A program made the position numbers and the translations under genes. A model generated the notes under the pieces. It worked only from the letters and a program-made list of their open reading frames with translations. It made no database searches and was not told the origin of the DNA. DNA of 64,000 nt, taken from Hyphomicrobiales bacterium. GTDB taxonomy: Bacteria; Pseudomonadota; Alphaproteobacteria; Rhizobiales; Rhizobiaceae. Shown here piece after piece: positions 37,354-45,171 of the stretch. The DNA is taken from assembly GCA_900466605.1 (NCBI GenBank), contig UBMU01000003.1, forward strand, positions 186,001 through 250,000, written 5' to 3'. Position 1 is the first letter of the stretch; the number at the start of each line of letters is the position of its first letter.

Positions 37354-38139
37354 TTGGCTATTCGCACCATTGTCTGGGGTGAAAACATCCACGAAACCAC
37401 CAATGCCATCGTTCGGGGCATCTATCCCGAAGGCATGCACACCACCATTGCCAACGCGCTGAACACCGATCCCGCCATCCAGGCGACGACGGCAACACTG
37501 CAGGAGCCCGAGCACGGCCTGACGGAAGCCCGTCTTGCCGAAACCGATGTCCTTACCTGGTGGGGACACAAGGACCACGGCGCCGTCTCCGACGTCGTCG
37601 TCGAGCGTGTCGCCAAGCGCGTCTGGGAAGGCATGGGCTTGCTGGTCCTGCACTCCGGCCACTTCTCGAAGATCTTCAAGCGCCTGATGGGAACGCCCTG
37701 CGCACTGAAGTGGCGCGAAGCCGGCGAGCGCGAGCGTCTGTGGACGATCAACCCGCGCCACCCGATCGCCGCTGGCCTCGACGAGAATTTCATTCTCGAA
37801 AACGAGGAAATGTACGGCGAGCAGTTCTCCGTGCCTGAGCCTTTGGAAACCGTGTTCATTTCCTGGTTCCAGGGCGGCGAAGTCTTCCGTTCGGGCCTCA
37901 CCTGGCGCCGTGGCGCCGGCAACATCTTCTACTTCCGCCCTGGCCATGAAACCTATCCGACCTATCATGATGCCAACGTTCGGAAGGTACTCATCAACGG
38001 CGTGAAATGGGCTTATAACCCGCAGGGCGATCTGAAGAGCATCACCGATGCTCCGAATGTCCCGGTCGAAAAGGCTCTCGAGCCGATCGTCGAACGCGGC
38101 CCGCGTCTGCACCAGGCCGGCGAAGCCGGTTACCGCTGA
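37354..38139 (+). CDS. thuA: ThuA-like trehalose utilisation protein, TTG start
   Basis: 261 aa, cytosolic, ThuA family (class I glutamine-amidotransferase-like fold). The start is a TTG: AAGGAG (37341-37346) lies seven bases upstream, and no ATG fits. Marks are [23 protein letters not shown] at the start in parts ([13 protein letters not shown]), [30 protein letters not shown] and [22 protein letters not shown]. In rhizobia ThuA acts with ThuB in converting trehalose, maltitol and sucrose isomers through 3-keto derivatives; ThuA probably processes the keto-sugar. Followed 11 bases later by thuB. Confidence 0.93.
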   Translation: MAIRTIVWGENIHETTNAIVRGIYPEGMHTTIANALNTDPAIQATTATLQEPEHGLTEARLAETDVLTWWGHKDHGAVSDVVVERVAKRVWEGMGLLVLHSGHFSKIFKRLMGTPCALKWREAGERERLWTINPRHPIAAGLDENFILENEEMYGEQFSVPEPLETVFISWFQGGEVFRSGLTWRRGAGNIFYFRPGHETYPTYHDANVRKVLINGVKWAYNPQGDLKSITDAPNVPVEKALEPIVERGPRLHQAGEAGYR

Positions 38140-38150
38140 GGAGCACACAT

Positions 38151-39257
38151 ATGCGACTACTCGTTCTTGGCACCGGCTCGATGGCCAGAAACCAGGTTGC
38201 CAACTTCCTCGCCATCGACGGCGTGGAAGTTGTCGGCGCCGTCGATACCGACCCGGCGCGCCTGGCCGAATTTGCCGATCACTTCAATATCCAGCAGCGC
38301 TTCCGGACGCTGGAAGAAGCGATCGCATGGGGTGAATTCGACGCGGCCACCAACGTCACGCCCGATCGCATCCACCACGCGACCAGCCTGGCGCTCATCG
38401 CCGCCGGCAAGCACGTCTTCTGCGAGAAGCCGTTGGCCGAGCACTACGACCACGCATTGGAAATGACGGAAGCCGCGGAAGCTGCCGGCGTCATCAATAT
38501 GGTCAACCTCACCTATCGCAACGTCGCTCCGCTGCAGCGGGCCCGCGAGATGGTCCTGGCCGGTGAGCTCGGCACCATCAGGCACGTCGAAGCCTCCTAC
38601 CTGCAAAGCTGGCTCGTTTCACGGGCCTGGGGCGACTGGCGCACGGAATCGCGCTGGCTCTGGCGTCTGTCGACCGGTCACGGCTCGAACGGCGTGCTCG
38701 GCGATGTCGGCATCCACATCCTCGACTTCGCCGCCTATGGCGCAGCGACCGATATCGACCACGTCTTTGCCCGCCTGAAGACCTTCAACAAGGCCCCGGG
38801 CGGCCAGATCGGCGAATATCTGCTGGATGCCAACGACAGCTTCACCATGTCGGTCGATTTCACCAACGGTGCGCTCGGCGTCATCCATGCCACCCGCTGG
38901 GCGACCGGCCATCTCAACGAGCTGAAGCTTCGCATCTATGGCGAAAAGGGCAGCCTCGAGGTCATCCATCGCCCTGACGGTTCCGAACTGCGCGGCTGCT
39001 TCGGCGAGGATATCGAGACCGCCACCTGGCGCGATATCGAGGTTCCCGCCGTTCTGACGAACTATCAGCGCTTTGCAGAAGCCGTCCGAACCGGAAAGCA
39101 GGACGACCCGACCTTCCGCCACGCTGCAAACCTGCAGAAGGTCCTCGACCTTGCGATCGTGTCGGAGAGGGAGCGGCGGGAGCTCAATCTGCTGGAGGCC
39201 TCCGAGCAGGATAGCCCGGCAGACAAGCGGATACCGCCGCTGACCGTCGTCGTCTGA
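38151..39257 (+). CDS. thuB: ThuB-like Gfo/Idh/MocA sugar dehydrogenase
   Basis: 368-residue NAD(P)-dependent oxidoreductase. The Rossmann start is LLVLGTGSMARNQVANFL (GTGSMARN at 8-15), EKP for cofactor and substrate binding is in VFCEKPLAEHYDHAL near 90, and the C-terminal alpha/beta domain carries GDVGIHILDFAAYG with the expected catalytic histidine. In the thu pathway it oxidises the imported disaccharide to its 3-keto form. Last gene of the operon; a strong bidirectional terminator follows. Confidence 0.93.
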   Translation: MRLLVLGTGSMARNQVANFLAIDGVEVVGAVDTDPARLAEFADHFNIQQRFRTLEEAIAWGEFDAATNVTPDRIHHATSLALIAAGKHVFCEKPLAEHYDHALEMTEAAEAAGVINMVNLTYRNVAPLQRAREMVLAGELGTIRHVEASYLQSWLVSRAWGDWRTESRWLWRLSTGHGSNGVLGDVGIHILDFAAYGAATDIDHVFARLKTFNKAPGGQIGEYLLDANDSFTMSVDFTNGALGVIHATRWATGHLNELKLRIYGEKGSLEVIHRPDGSELRGCFGEDIETATWRDIEVPAVLTNYQRFAEAVRTGKQDDPTFRHAANLQKVLDLAIVSERERRELNLLEASEQDSPADKRIPPLTVVV

Positions 39258-39280
39258 TACGCGAATTCGCCAAAAAGAAT

Positions 39281-39304
39281 AAAGGCCCGCCGTTGCGGGC
39301 CTTT
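39281..39304. terminator. bidirectional terminator after thuB
   Basis: Perfect 10-bp stem AAAGGCCCGC/GCGGGCCTTT with a 4-base loop; T-rich on the plus side and, on the minus side, CCTTTATTCTTTTTG. It separates the convergent thuB and aminotransferase genes. Confidence 0.88.
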
Positions 39305-39310
39305 ATCATT

Positions 39311-40477
39311 TCAAAACGACCGAAGACGATCCGCCAGCAGACCGATCGAAGCCGCATCGGCATTGGCGAAAGCCAACCGGAGATAGTGCTCCTGCCCCTC
39401 CCCGAAATAGCTTCCCGGCAGGCAGACGACACCGGCCTCTTTCGCCAGACGCTCCGCGACAGCGGCTGAGCTAAGCTCGGCAAACGGATGACGGATGAAC
39501 GCGAAATAGGCGCCAAGCGCCCCGATCTCCCAGCCTGGCAATCCTGAAATCACGACCCGCAACGCGTCCGCGCGGCGCGCAATCTCCAGGCGGTTTTCCG
39601 CCTGCCAGTTCGCTAGGATCGGTATCGCGGCGGCAACGGCGATCTGGGCTGCGCGTGGCGCGCAGATCTGCATGTTGTCCATGACCTTGGCGATCTCGGC
39701 AACGACATCGACGCCTGCCGTGATCGCCCCGAGGCGATGGCCGGGAATACAAAAGGACTTGGAGAAGCTGTAAAGCAGGATCAGCGTGTCTTCCCAGCCC
39801 GGAATCGTGAGCAGCGGATGGGGCGCACCGTAACCATCAGGAAGGAAGTCGCGGTAGGTCTCGTCGACGATCAGCCACGCCCCATGTTTGCGGCAGAGGG
39901 TGAACAGTTCAAGCAGCAATTCAGGCGGATAGACCGCGCCCGTCGGATTGTTCGGCGTCACCACTGCCAGCACCTTGGCGCCGCCCTGCAGCGCCTTCTC
40001 GGCCGATTGAACCTCCGGCAGAAAGCCGTTCTCCGCGTCGCACTCGACCAGAACCCGCTTGATGCCGAGCATCGACAGCGTCGTTTCCTGATTGAAATAG
40101 AACGGATTGGTCAGCGCCACCGTATCACCGGAGCCGGCAAGCGCGATTGCCGCCGACATGAAGGCCTGATTGCAGCCCGCAGTGATATGGATGTTGGCTG
40201 CGGAAACGGACGCCCCATAGAACTTGGACATATGCCCGGCATAGGCCTCTCTCAGCACGCCCTCGCCCTCGATCGGACCATAGCCTGTCGTCTTCGGCGA
40301 CGATGCCGCTTCGCCAAGCAGACGCAACATTTCAGGATGGGCCGGATAACCGGGCACCGCCTGCGAAAGATCGACCAACGGACCCTTGCCGCCCTTGTAT
40401 TCGCGAGCCCAGGCGAGCACCGAGGGAATGGGAGGCGGAGACAGGCGGGAAACAAGCGGATTGGCGAAGGCGGACAT
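39311..40477 (-). CDS. class I/II PLP-dependent aminotransferase
   Basis: 388-residue fold-type I aminotransferase. The PLP-binding lysine is in SFSKSFCIPGHR, the cofactor asparagine and aspartate are in TPNNPTGAVYPP and LIVDETYRDF, and the carboxylate-binding arginine is probably in LRLAFAN near the end. N-terminal LSQAVPGYPAHPEM and ITAGCNQAFMSAA are typical. Substrate cannot be told; likely an amino-acid aminotransferase. Convergent with thuB and 90 bases downstream of fnrN, with no sign of joint control. Confidence 0.9.
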   Translation of the reverse strand: MSAFANPLVSRLSPPPIPSVLAWAREYKGGKGPLVDLSQAVPGYPAHPEMLRLLGEAASSPKTTGYGPIEGEGVLREAYAGHMSKFYGASVSAANIHITAGCNQAFMSAAIALAGSGDTVALTNPFYFNQETTLSMLGIKRVLVECDAENGFLPEVQSAEKALQGGAKVLAVVTPNNPTGAVYPPELLLELFTLCRKHGAWLIVDETYRDFLPDGYGAPHPLLTIPGWEDTLILLYSFSKSFCIPGHRLGAITAGVDVVAEIAKVMDNMQICAPRAAQIAVAAAIPILANWQAENRLEIARRADALRVVISGLPGWEIGALGAYFAFIRHPFAELSSAAVAERLAKEAGVVCLPGSYFGEGQEHYLRLAFANADAASIGLLADRLRSF

Positions 40478-40567
40478 GCAGCTCTCTTCTCAAACGAGGT
40501 GAACCTCACTCCTGCACGGAATGGGCTTCCTCGGCAACCGGCATTGAAGAGTGTCGCACAGCGATCG

Positions 40568-41284
40568 TCAGGAGCCGCAGCATGCCTTGAGTCTCGAGAG
40601 CTTCGGTACCTCGATATGCCGGTTGGCGACGATGGAGATCACCCCATCAGCCTTCAGCTTCGACATCTGGCGGGAGACCGTCTCGATCGTCAGCCCGAGG
40701 AAGTCTGCAATGTCGGCCCGCGACAGCGGCAGGTCGAACTGCCGCTTTTCGCCACCAGCCTCGGGATCGAGATGCGTCGCAATCAGAAGAAGGAAGCTTG
40801 CAACCTTTTCCGCCGCCGTCTTCCGTCCGAGCGTAACCATCCAGTCACGGGCTTCGTCGAGCTCGCGCAGCGTCTGCGACATCAGGCGTTCGGCGAGCGC
40901 CGGGTTGCTCTTGACCATGCGCTCCAGCGCGGCCTTCGGAATGCGACAAAGATTGACGTCGGACGCCGCCTCTACCGACACCGCATTCTCATTCGCATTC
41001 AGCCTGCCGAGAAGATCGGGCGCAAACTGCAGGCCGACGATCTGCTGACGCCCGTCCTCCAGAGTCTTCGTGAGCTTCACGACGCCGCGGATGACGGTCG
41101 CGTAGGACTCGGTCGGCATCCTCTCGCCGGCAAGCTCGTCGCCCGATTCGTGATTGACGAGACGCGTATGCGCCGACAGCGCCAGCAATTCGTCGGAACT
41201 GAGCGCACCGCACATGCCCTTGTGGCGAACCTCGCAGCTCACGCAACGTACTGGTATGTTTGAATTATGAATATCTTTGCGCAT
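40568..41284 (-). CDS. fnrN: oxygen-sensing Crp/Fnr regulator FnrN
   Basis: 238-residue activator. Cysteines at 14, 17 and 25 (CVSCEVRHKGMC) plus C113 (NLCRIP) match the four ligands of the oxygen-labile 4Fe-4S cluster of FNR proteins, which FixK lacks. A cyclic-nucleotide-type beta barrel follows, then a dimer helix and the HTH SRADIADFLGLTIETVSRQMSKLK, with E..SR residues that read TTGAT half-sites. It is divergent from hemN with an FNR box between, 64 bases from its own start, so it probably controls itself and hemN. The ATG at 41284 was chosen over a start 24 bases upstream. Confidence 0.93.
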   Translation of the reverse strand: MRKDIHNSNIPVRCVSCEVRHKGMCGALSSDELLALSAHTRLVNHESGDELAGERMPTESYATVIRGVVKLTKTLEDGRQQIVGLQFAPDLLGRLNANENAVSVEAASDVNLCRIPKAALERMVKSNPALAERLMSQTLRELDEARDWMVTLGRKTAAEKVASFLLLIATHLDPEAGGEKRQFDLPLSRADIADFLGLTIETVSRQMSKLKADGVISIVANRHIEVPKLSRLKACCGS

Positions 41285-41341
41285 CAAATCAGCTCCGGGC
41301 AAAAGCATAGACTACAGCCCCCGCGCGAGAACAGCCCTTTC

Positions 41342-41355
41342 TTGATCGAAATCAA
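41342..41355. promoter_or_regulatory. FNR box between fnrN and hemN
   Basis: TTGATCGAAATCAA, a perfect TTGAT-N4-ATCAA anaerobox. Its distance to hemN and to fnrN fits activation near -41.5 for either divergent promoter. Confidence 0.9.
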
Positions 41356-41402
41356 AGTGTAGTCGCCCTGCCCCGGCTATGGCTTCCCCGAAAGGATACG
41401 CC

Positions 41403-42749
41403 ATGAACGCCGAACTCATCGCCCGCTACGCCGCTCCGGTACCGCGCTACACCAGCTACCCCACAGCTCCACACTTCCACGACGGCGTCGACGAAGCCGT
41501 CTACAGGGAGTGGCTTGGCGAGCAGTCGGAAGGCCCGCTGTCGCTCTATCTGCACATCCCGTTCTGCGATCGGCTCTGTTTCTATTGCGGCTGCCATACC
41601 AAGCAGGTGCGCCGCTACGACCCGATCGCCGCCTATCTCGATGCGCTCAAAAAGGAGATCGGGCTTGTTGCTGAATGCCTGCCCGAGCGGCGCAAGGTCA
41701 GCGCGATCCATTTCGGCGGCGGTTCGCCGACGATCGTCAGCCCAAAGGATCTGCAAGGACTGCGCGACACGCTGGATCGGCATTTCGATATCACTCCCAA
41801 TGCCGAAATCAGCGTCGAGATCGACCCCACCCATGTCGACGCCGAGCGCCTGCAGGCATGGAAATCGTTCGGCATAACGCGGGCAAGTGTCGGCGTGCAG
41901 GATTTTGAACCGATCGTACAGACCGCCATCAACCGTCCGCAAAGTTTCGAGGACACGGCCGACGTCGTGATCACGCTGCGCAACCTCGGCGTCGCCTCCG
42001 TCAATCTCGATATTGTCTACGGTCTACCGCACCAGGACAGGGCGATGCTGATGCGGACAATCGAGCAATGCCTTTCAATGGCGCCAGACCGGATCGCCAT
42101 GTTCGGCTACGCGCATGTTCCCTGGATGAAGAAACACCAGTCGCAGATCGATGCGGCGACGTTGGCCGGCCCGGCTGAACGCTTCGAGATGGCGACCGCC
42201 GGTGCCGACGCCCTTCTGGCGGCAGGCTACGTATCTGTCGGCATCGATCATTTTGCAAAGCCGGCGGACTGCATGGCGCAGAAGCTCTCGGACGGCACGC
42301 TTCGGCGCAACTTCCAAGGCTACACCACTGATGACGCCGAGGCTCTGATCGGCTTCGGCGCCTCCTCGATCGGACGCCTGCCGCAAGGCTATGTACAAAA
42401 CATCACGGCGACCGGCCAATATTGCCGGGCCATCTCCGACGGCCATCTACCCGTCGCCCGCGGGTTTGCGCTGTCGGTGAGCGACCGCGCCGCGGCCTCC
42501 GCCATCGAGGACCTGATGTGCCGATATACGTTCTCCGTCACCGATCTGCGTTCGCGGTTCGGACGCGCGGCCGACGGCGTCTGCGCCGATGCGATGCGCA
42601 CGCATATCTTCAACGAGGATGAGCTGACCACCTTCGACGGCAATACCTTCGCCATCACGCCGAAAGGCCGGCCTTTCGTGAGGGCGATCGCTGCGAAATT
42701 CGATCGCTACCTCAATCAGGGCCATGCAAAGCATTCCGTCGCCGTTTGA
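41403..42749 (+). CDS. hemN: oxygen-independent coproporphyrinogen III dehydrogenase
   Basis: 448-residue radical-SAM enzyme that makes protoporphyrinogen IX without oxygen, a need for haem synthesis in microaerobic or symbiotic cells. The cluster motif HIPFCDRLCFYCGC holds C55, C59 and C62 plus C64. FGGGSPT follows near 105, and the rest matches HemN over full length, including ARYAAPVPRYTSYPTAP at the start. ATG at 41403 with AAAGGA upstream. It has an FNR box upstream and a hairpin downstream and so appears monocistronic. Confidence 0.95.
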   Translation: MNAELIARYAAPVPRYTSYPTAPHFHDGVDEAVYREWLGEQSEGPLSLYLHIPFCDRLCFYCGCHTKQVRRYDPIAAYLDALKKEIGLVAECLPERRKVSAIHFGGGSPTIVSPKDLQGLRDTLDRHFDITPNAEISVEIDPTHVDAERLQAWKSFGITRASVGVQDFEPIVQTAINRPQSFEDTADVVITLRNLGVASVNLDIVYGLPHQDRAMLMRTIEQCLSMAPDRIAMFGYAHVPWMKKHQSQIDAATLAGPAERFEMATAGADALLAAGYVSVGIDHFAKPADCMAQKLSDGTLRRNFQGYTTDDAEALIGFGASSIGRLPQGYVQNITATGQYCRAISDGHLPVARGFALSVSDRAAASAIEDLMCRYTFSVTDLRSRFGRAADGVCADAMRTHIFNEDELTTFDGNTFAITPKGRPFVRAIAAKFDRYLNQGHAKHSVAV

Positions 42750-42759
42750 TCCAGATCAA
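42746..42759. promoter_or_regulatory. second FNR box, over the hemN stop codon
   Basis: TTGATCCAGATCAA, a perfect anaerobox including the hemN TGA (42747-42749). It is 137 bases upstream of the gbsR-like start, and so may act on the cyd operon from a distance. Confidence 0.75.
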
Positions 42760-42788
42760 GTTCAGCCGCAGCGAATTTTCCTATGACT

Positions 42789-42814
42789 GGCTGCGGCACC
42801 AAATTGCCGCAGCC
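42789..42814 (+). terminator. stem-loop after hemN
   Basis: Perfect 10-bp stem GGCTGCGGCA/TGCCGCAGCC with a 6-base loop. It separates hemN from the cyd promoter; there is no clear U tract. Confidence 0.6.
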
Positions 42815-42851
42815 CTCAATTGACGATTGCCCATAGACCTAGCCAGTTATA

Positions 42852-42877
42852 GTGATTTCAGAAATTTCTGAAATCAC
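42852..42877. promoter_or_regulatory. 26-bp perfect palindrome before gbsR-cydDCABX
   Basis: A perfect inverted repeat whose centre is CAGAAATTTCTG; each 13-base arm begins GTGATTTCAG. It ends 19 bases before the regulator start. A TTGACG at 42820 is a possible -35, so the palindrome would sit over the transcription start. Probable operator for the GbsR/MarR-like protein encoded next. Confidence 0.8.
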
Positions 42878-42896
42878 AGACATAACGGAAACCGAG

Positions 42897-43475
42897 ATGA
42901 ACCTTCCGCCACTTGTTCAATCCTTTGTCCTGCACTTTGGCGAGATGGGCTCGCGGTGGGGCATCAACCGCACCGTTGGTCAGATCTACGCCCTGCTTTA
43001 CGTCTCACCTGCGCCGCTCTGCGCCGAGGAAATCACCGATGCTCTCGGCATCTCGCGTTCGAATGTTTCGATGAGCCTGCGCGAGCTGCAGACCTGGAAC
43101 CTGGTCCTGCTGAAGCACAAGCCGGATGACCGCCGCGACTTCTTCACGACGCCGGATGATGTCTGGCAGATCCTGCGAACACTGGCCGAAGAGCGCAAGA
43201 AGCGCGAGGTCGATCCCACACTCTCGGTCCTTCGCGAAATCCTGATGCAGCGCCCCGCAAGCGAGGCCGAGCGCCATGCCCAGGAGCGCATGAGCGAGAT
43301 GCACGCGCTGATCGAGCAGCTAACACATTGGTATGAAGACGTGAAACAACTTGAAACCGAGCGCCTTGCAACGTTACTCTCTTTAGGTGCGAAAGTGACC
43401 AAGCTGCTGGAGGCAAAGGACCGAGTTGTTTCGCTCGGCCGCAGCCGCCGGCCCAATCCTGCGAACAAGAGTTAG
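42897..43475 (+). CDS. GbsR/MarR-like regulator of the cyd operon
   Basis: 192-residue winged-helix regulator of the GbsR branch. Starts MNLPPLVQSFVLHFGEMGSRWG and carries GQIYALLYVSPAPLCAEEITDALGISRSNVSMSLRELQ as the HTH (ISRSNVSMSLREL), RRDFFTT as the wing, then a helical C-terminal dimer region. The ATG at 42897 lies just after the 26-bp palindrome; an in-frame GTG at 42852 is the first base of the palindrome and is not a credible start. It precedes cydD by four bases, so it is made with the operon and presumably represses it until a respiratory or redox signal appears. Confidence 0.87.
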   Translation: MNLPPLVQSFVLHFGEMGSRWGINRTVGQIYALLYVSPAPLCAEEITDALGISRSNVSMSLRELQTWNLVLLKHKPDDRRDFFTTPDDVWQILRTLAEERKKREVDPTLSVLREILMQRPASEAERHAQERMSEMHALIEQLTHWYEDVKQLETERLATLLSLGAKVTKLLEAKDRVVSLGRSRRPNPANKS

Positions 43476-43479
43476 CGCT

Positions 43480-45171
43480 ATGGGGAGTGCTTACTTAGAC
43501 GCAAATGGAAAGCAGGCTTTCGGCAAGCCGGAAAAACCTGTGCCCAGGCATGGCGGGCTTCGAACGGCGGCAGCCGTGCAGACGCTCGCATCGCTCATCT
43601 GGATCCCGCAGGCCGCAATTCTCGCCATAGCAGTCGGCCGTATCGCAAATGGTGGCGGCTTCAACGACATCCTGTGGCTTGCTGTTTGTATCGCGCTGCT
43701 CGGACTAGCGAAAAGCTGTATCGAGGCGGCTGGCGGCCGCATGGCATTTCACGCAGCCCGCGCCGAACTGACCGCGCGGCGAGAACTTGCCATCGCAGCC
43801 CTCGCCCGGCGCTCGCCGATCGACAGCATAAGACCAAGTTCCGGCGAAGCCGCAAGCATCATCGGCGAACAGGCCGAGATGATCGTTCCCTACCTCTCGC
43901 GCTTTCAGCCGGCGCGCTTCAAGGCGAGTGCCGTACCGTTAGTCATCCTTGCCTGCGTCTTCCCGATTTCATGGATTGCAGCCCTCATCCTCCTCTTTGC
44001 CATGCCGCTGATTCCGGTCTTCATGGCGCTGATCGGCTGGCGGGCGCAAGCTGCCAGCGAGAAGCAGCTGGCAGCGACCGGAGGCCTCAACGGCTTCCTG
44101 CTCGATCGTCTGCGTGGGATGGCGACGATCCGTTCGCTCGGTGCCGTCGATGCGACGGCGACGAAGCTTAGAGCCGATGCCGAATCGCTGAAAACCCGCA
44201 CCATGGCCGTGCTGAAGATCGCCTTCCTGTCGTCGGCCGTTCTGGAACTCTTCGCCGCGCTCGGCGTCGCGCTGGTTGCCGTCTACATCGGCTTCTCCCT
44301 GCTCGGCGAGCTCAGGTTCGGCGCCTGGGCCGCCGGCCTCGACCTGACGAGCGGTCTCTTTGTCTTGCTGTTGGCGCCTGCCTTCTTCGAGCCACTGCGG
44401 GAACTCTCGGCGGTCTGGCATGACCGCGCTGCCGGCGAAGCGGCGATCAAGGCAATCGATGGGCTGAGTGCGGATGGCCTGCAATTGCCTGTTGCTGCCG
44501 ATTCTTTCGCAAACGAAACGGCTGGCGGCATTCGCCTGGAAAATATCGGCTTCCGCTACAGCAAGGAAAGCAACGCCGCCATCGACGGCTTCAACCTGAG
44601 CATCAGTCCCGGCGAGCACGTTGCGCTGCTCGGTGCCAGCGGTTCGGGAAAGTCGACGCTGCTTGCCCTGATCGCAGGCCACGCCGTCTGCGAAACCGGC
44701 AGCGTCACCGTCGACGGACAACCCGCCAATCCCGCCCTCCAGGCCAAAATCGCCTGGGTCGGCCAGAAGCCGCATATATTTGCGGGGACCGTTGCCGGCA
44801 ATATTTCGCTCGGCCGCCCGGGTGTTTCCACGCAAGCCGTGGCACAAGCCCTCGAACTCGCAGAGCTCGGCCGTTTCGCCCGCAGCCACGCTCGTCGTCC
44901 GCTTGGCGATGGTGGCATAGGTGTGTCCGGCGGCGAAGCGCTGCGCCTCGCCATCGCCCGCGCCGCCTGCAACCCGGAAGCCTGCATTGTGCTTGCGGAC
45001 GAGCCGACCGCGCACCTCGACGCTGAGACCGCAAACGAGATCTCGGAAAGCCTGCTTGCGCTTGCCAAGGGGCGCACGCTTGTCGTCGCAACCCATGATC
45101 CACGCCTTGCCGCCCGCATGGACCGAACGATCGCCCTCGATCCCGAAACTGCGCGGGAGGCAGCCGAATGA
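43480..45171 (+). CDS. cydD: thiol-exporting ABC transporter subunit CydD
   Basis: 563-residue fused membrane/ATPase half-transporter. About six transmembrane helices (to about 310) are followed by an ATPase domain: Walker A GASGSGKST near 380, signature SGGEALRLAIARA, Walker B ACIVLADEPTAHLD. CydDC exports cysteine and glutathione to the periplasm and is needed to assemble cytochrome bd. The ATG at 43480 follows the regulator stop by four bases; the gene overlaps cydC by four bases. Confidence 0.94.
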   Translation: MGSAYLDANGKQAFGKPEKPVPRHGGLRTAAAVQTLASLIWIPQAAILAIAVGRIANGGGFNDILWLAVCIALLGLAKSCIEAAGGRMAFHAARAELTARRELAIAALARRSPIDSIRPSSGEAASIIGEQAEMIVPYLSRFQPARFKASAVPLVILACVFPISWIAALILLFAMPLIPVFMALIGWRAQAASEKQLAATGGLNGFLLDRLRGMATIRSLGAVDATATKLRADAESLKTRTMAVLKIAFLSSAVLELFAALGVALVAVYIGFSLLGELRFGAWAAGLDLTSGLFVLLLAPAFFEPLRELSAVWHDRAAGEAAIKAIDGLSADGLQLPVAADSFANETAGGIRLENIGFRYSKESNAAIDGFNLSISPGEHVALLGASGSGKSTLLALIAGHAVCETGSVTVDGQPANPALQAKIAWVGQKPHIFAGTVAGNISLGRPGVSTQAVAQALELAELGRFARSHARRPLGDGGIGVSGGEALRLAIARAACNPEACIVLADEPTAHLDAETANEISESLLALAKGRTLVVATHDPRLAARMDRTIALDPETAREAAE

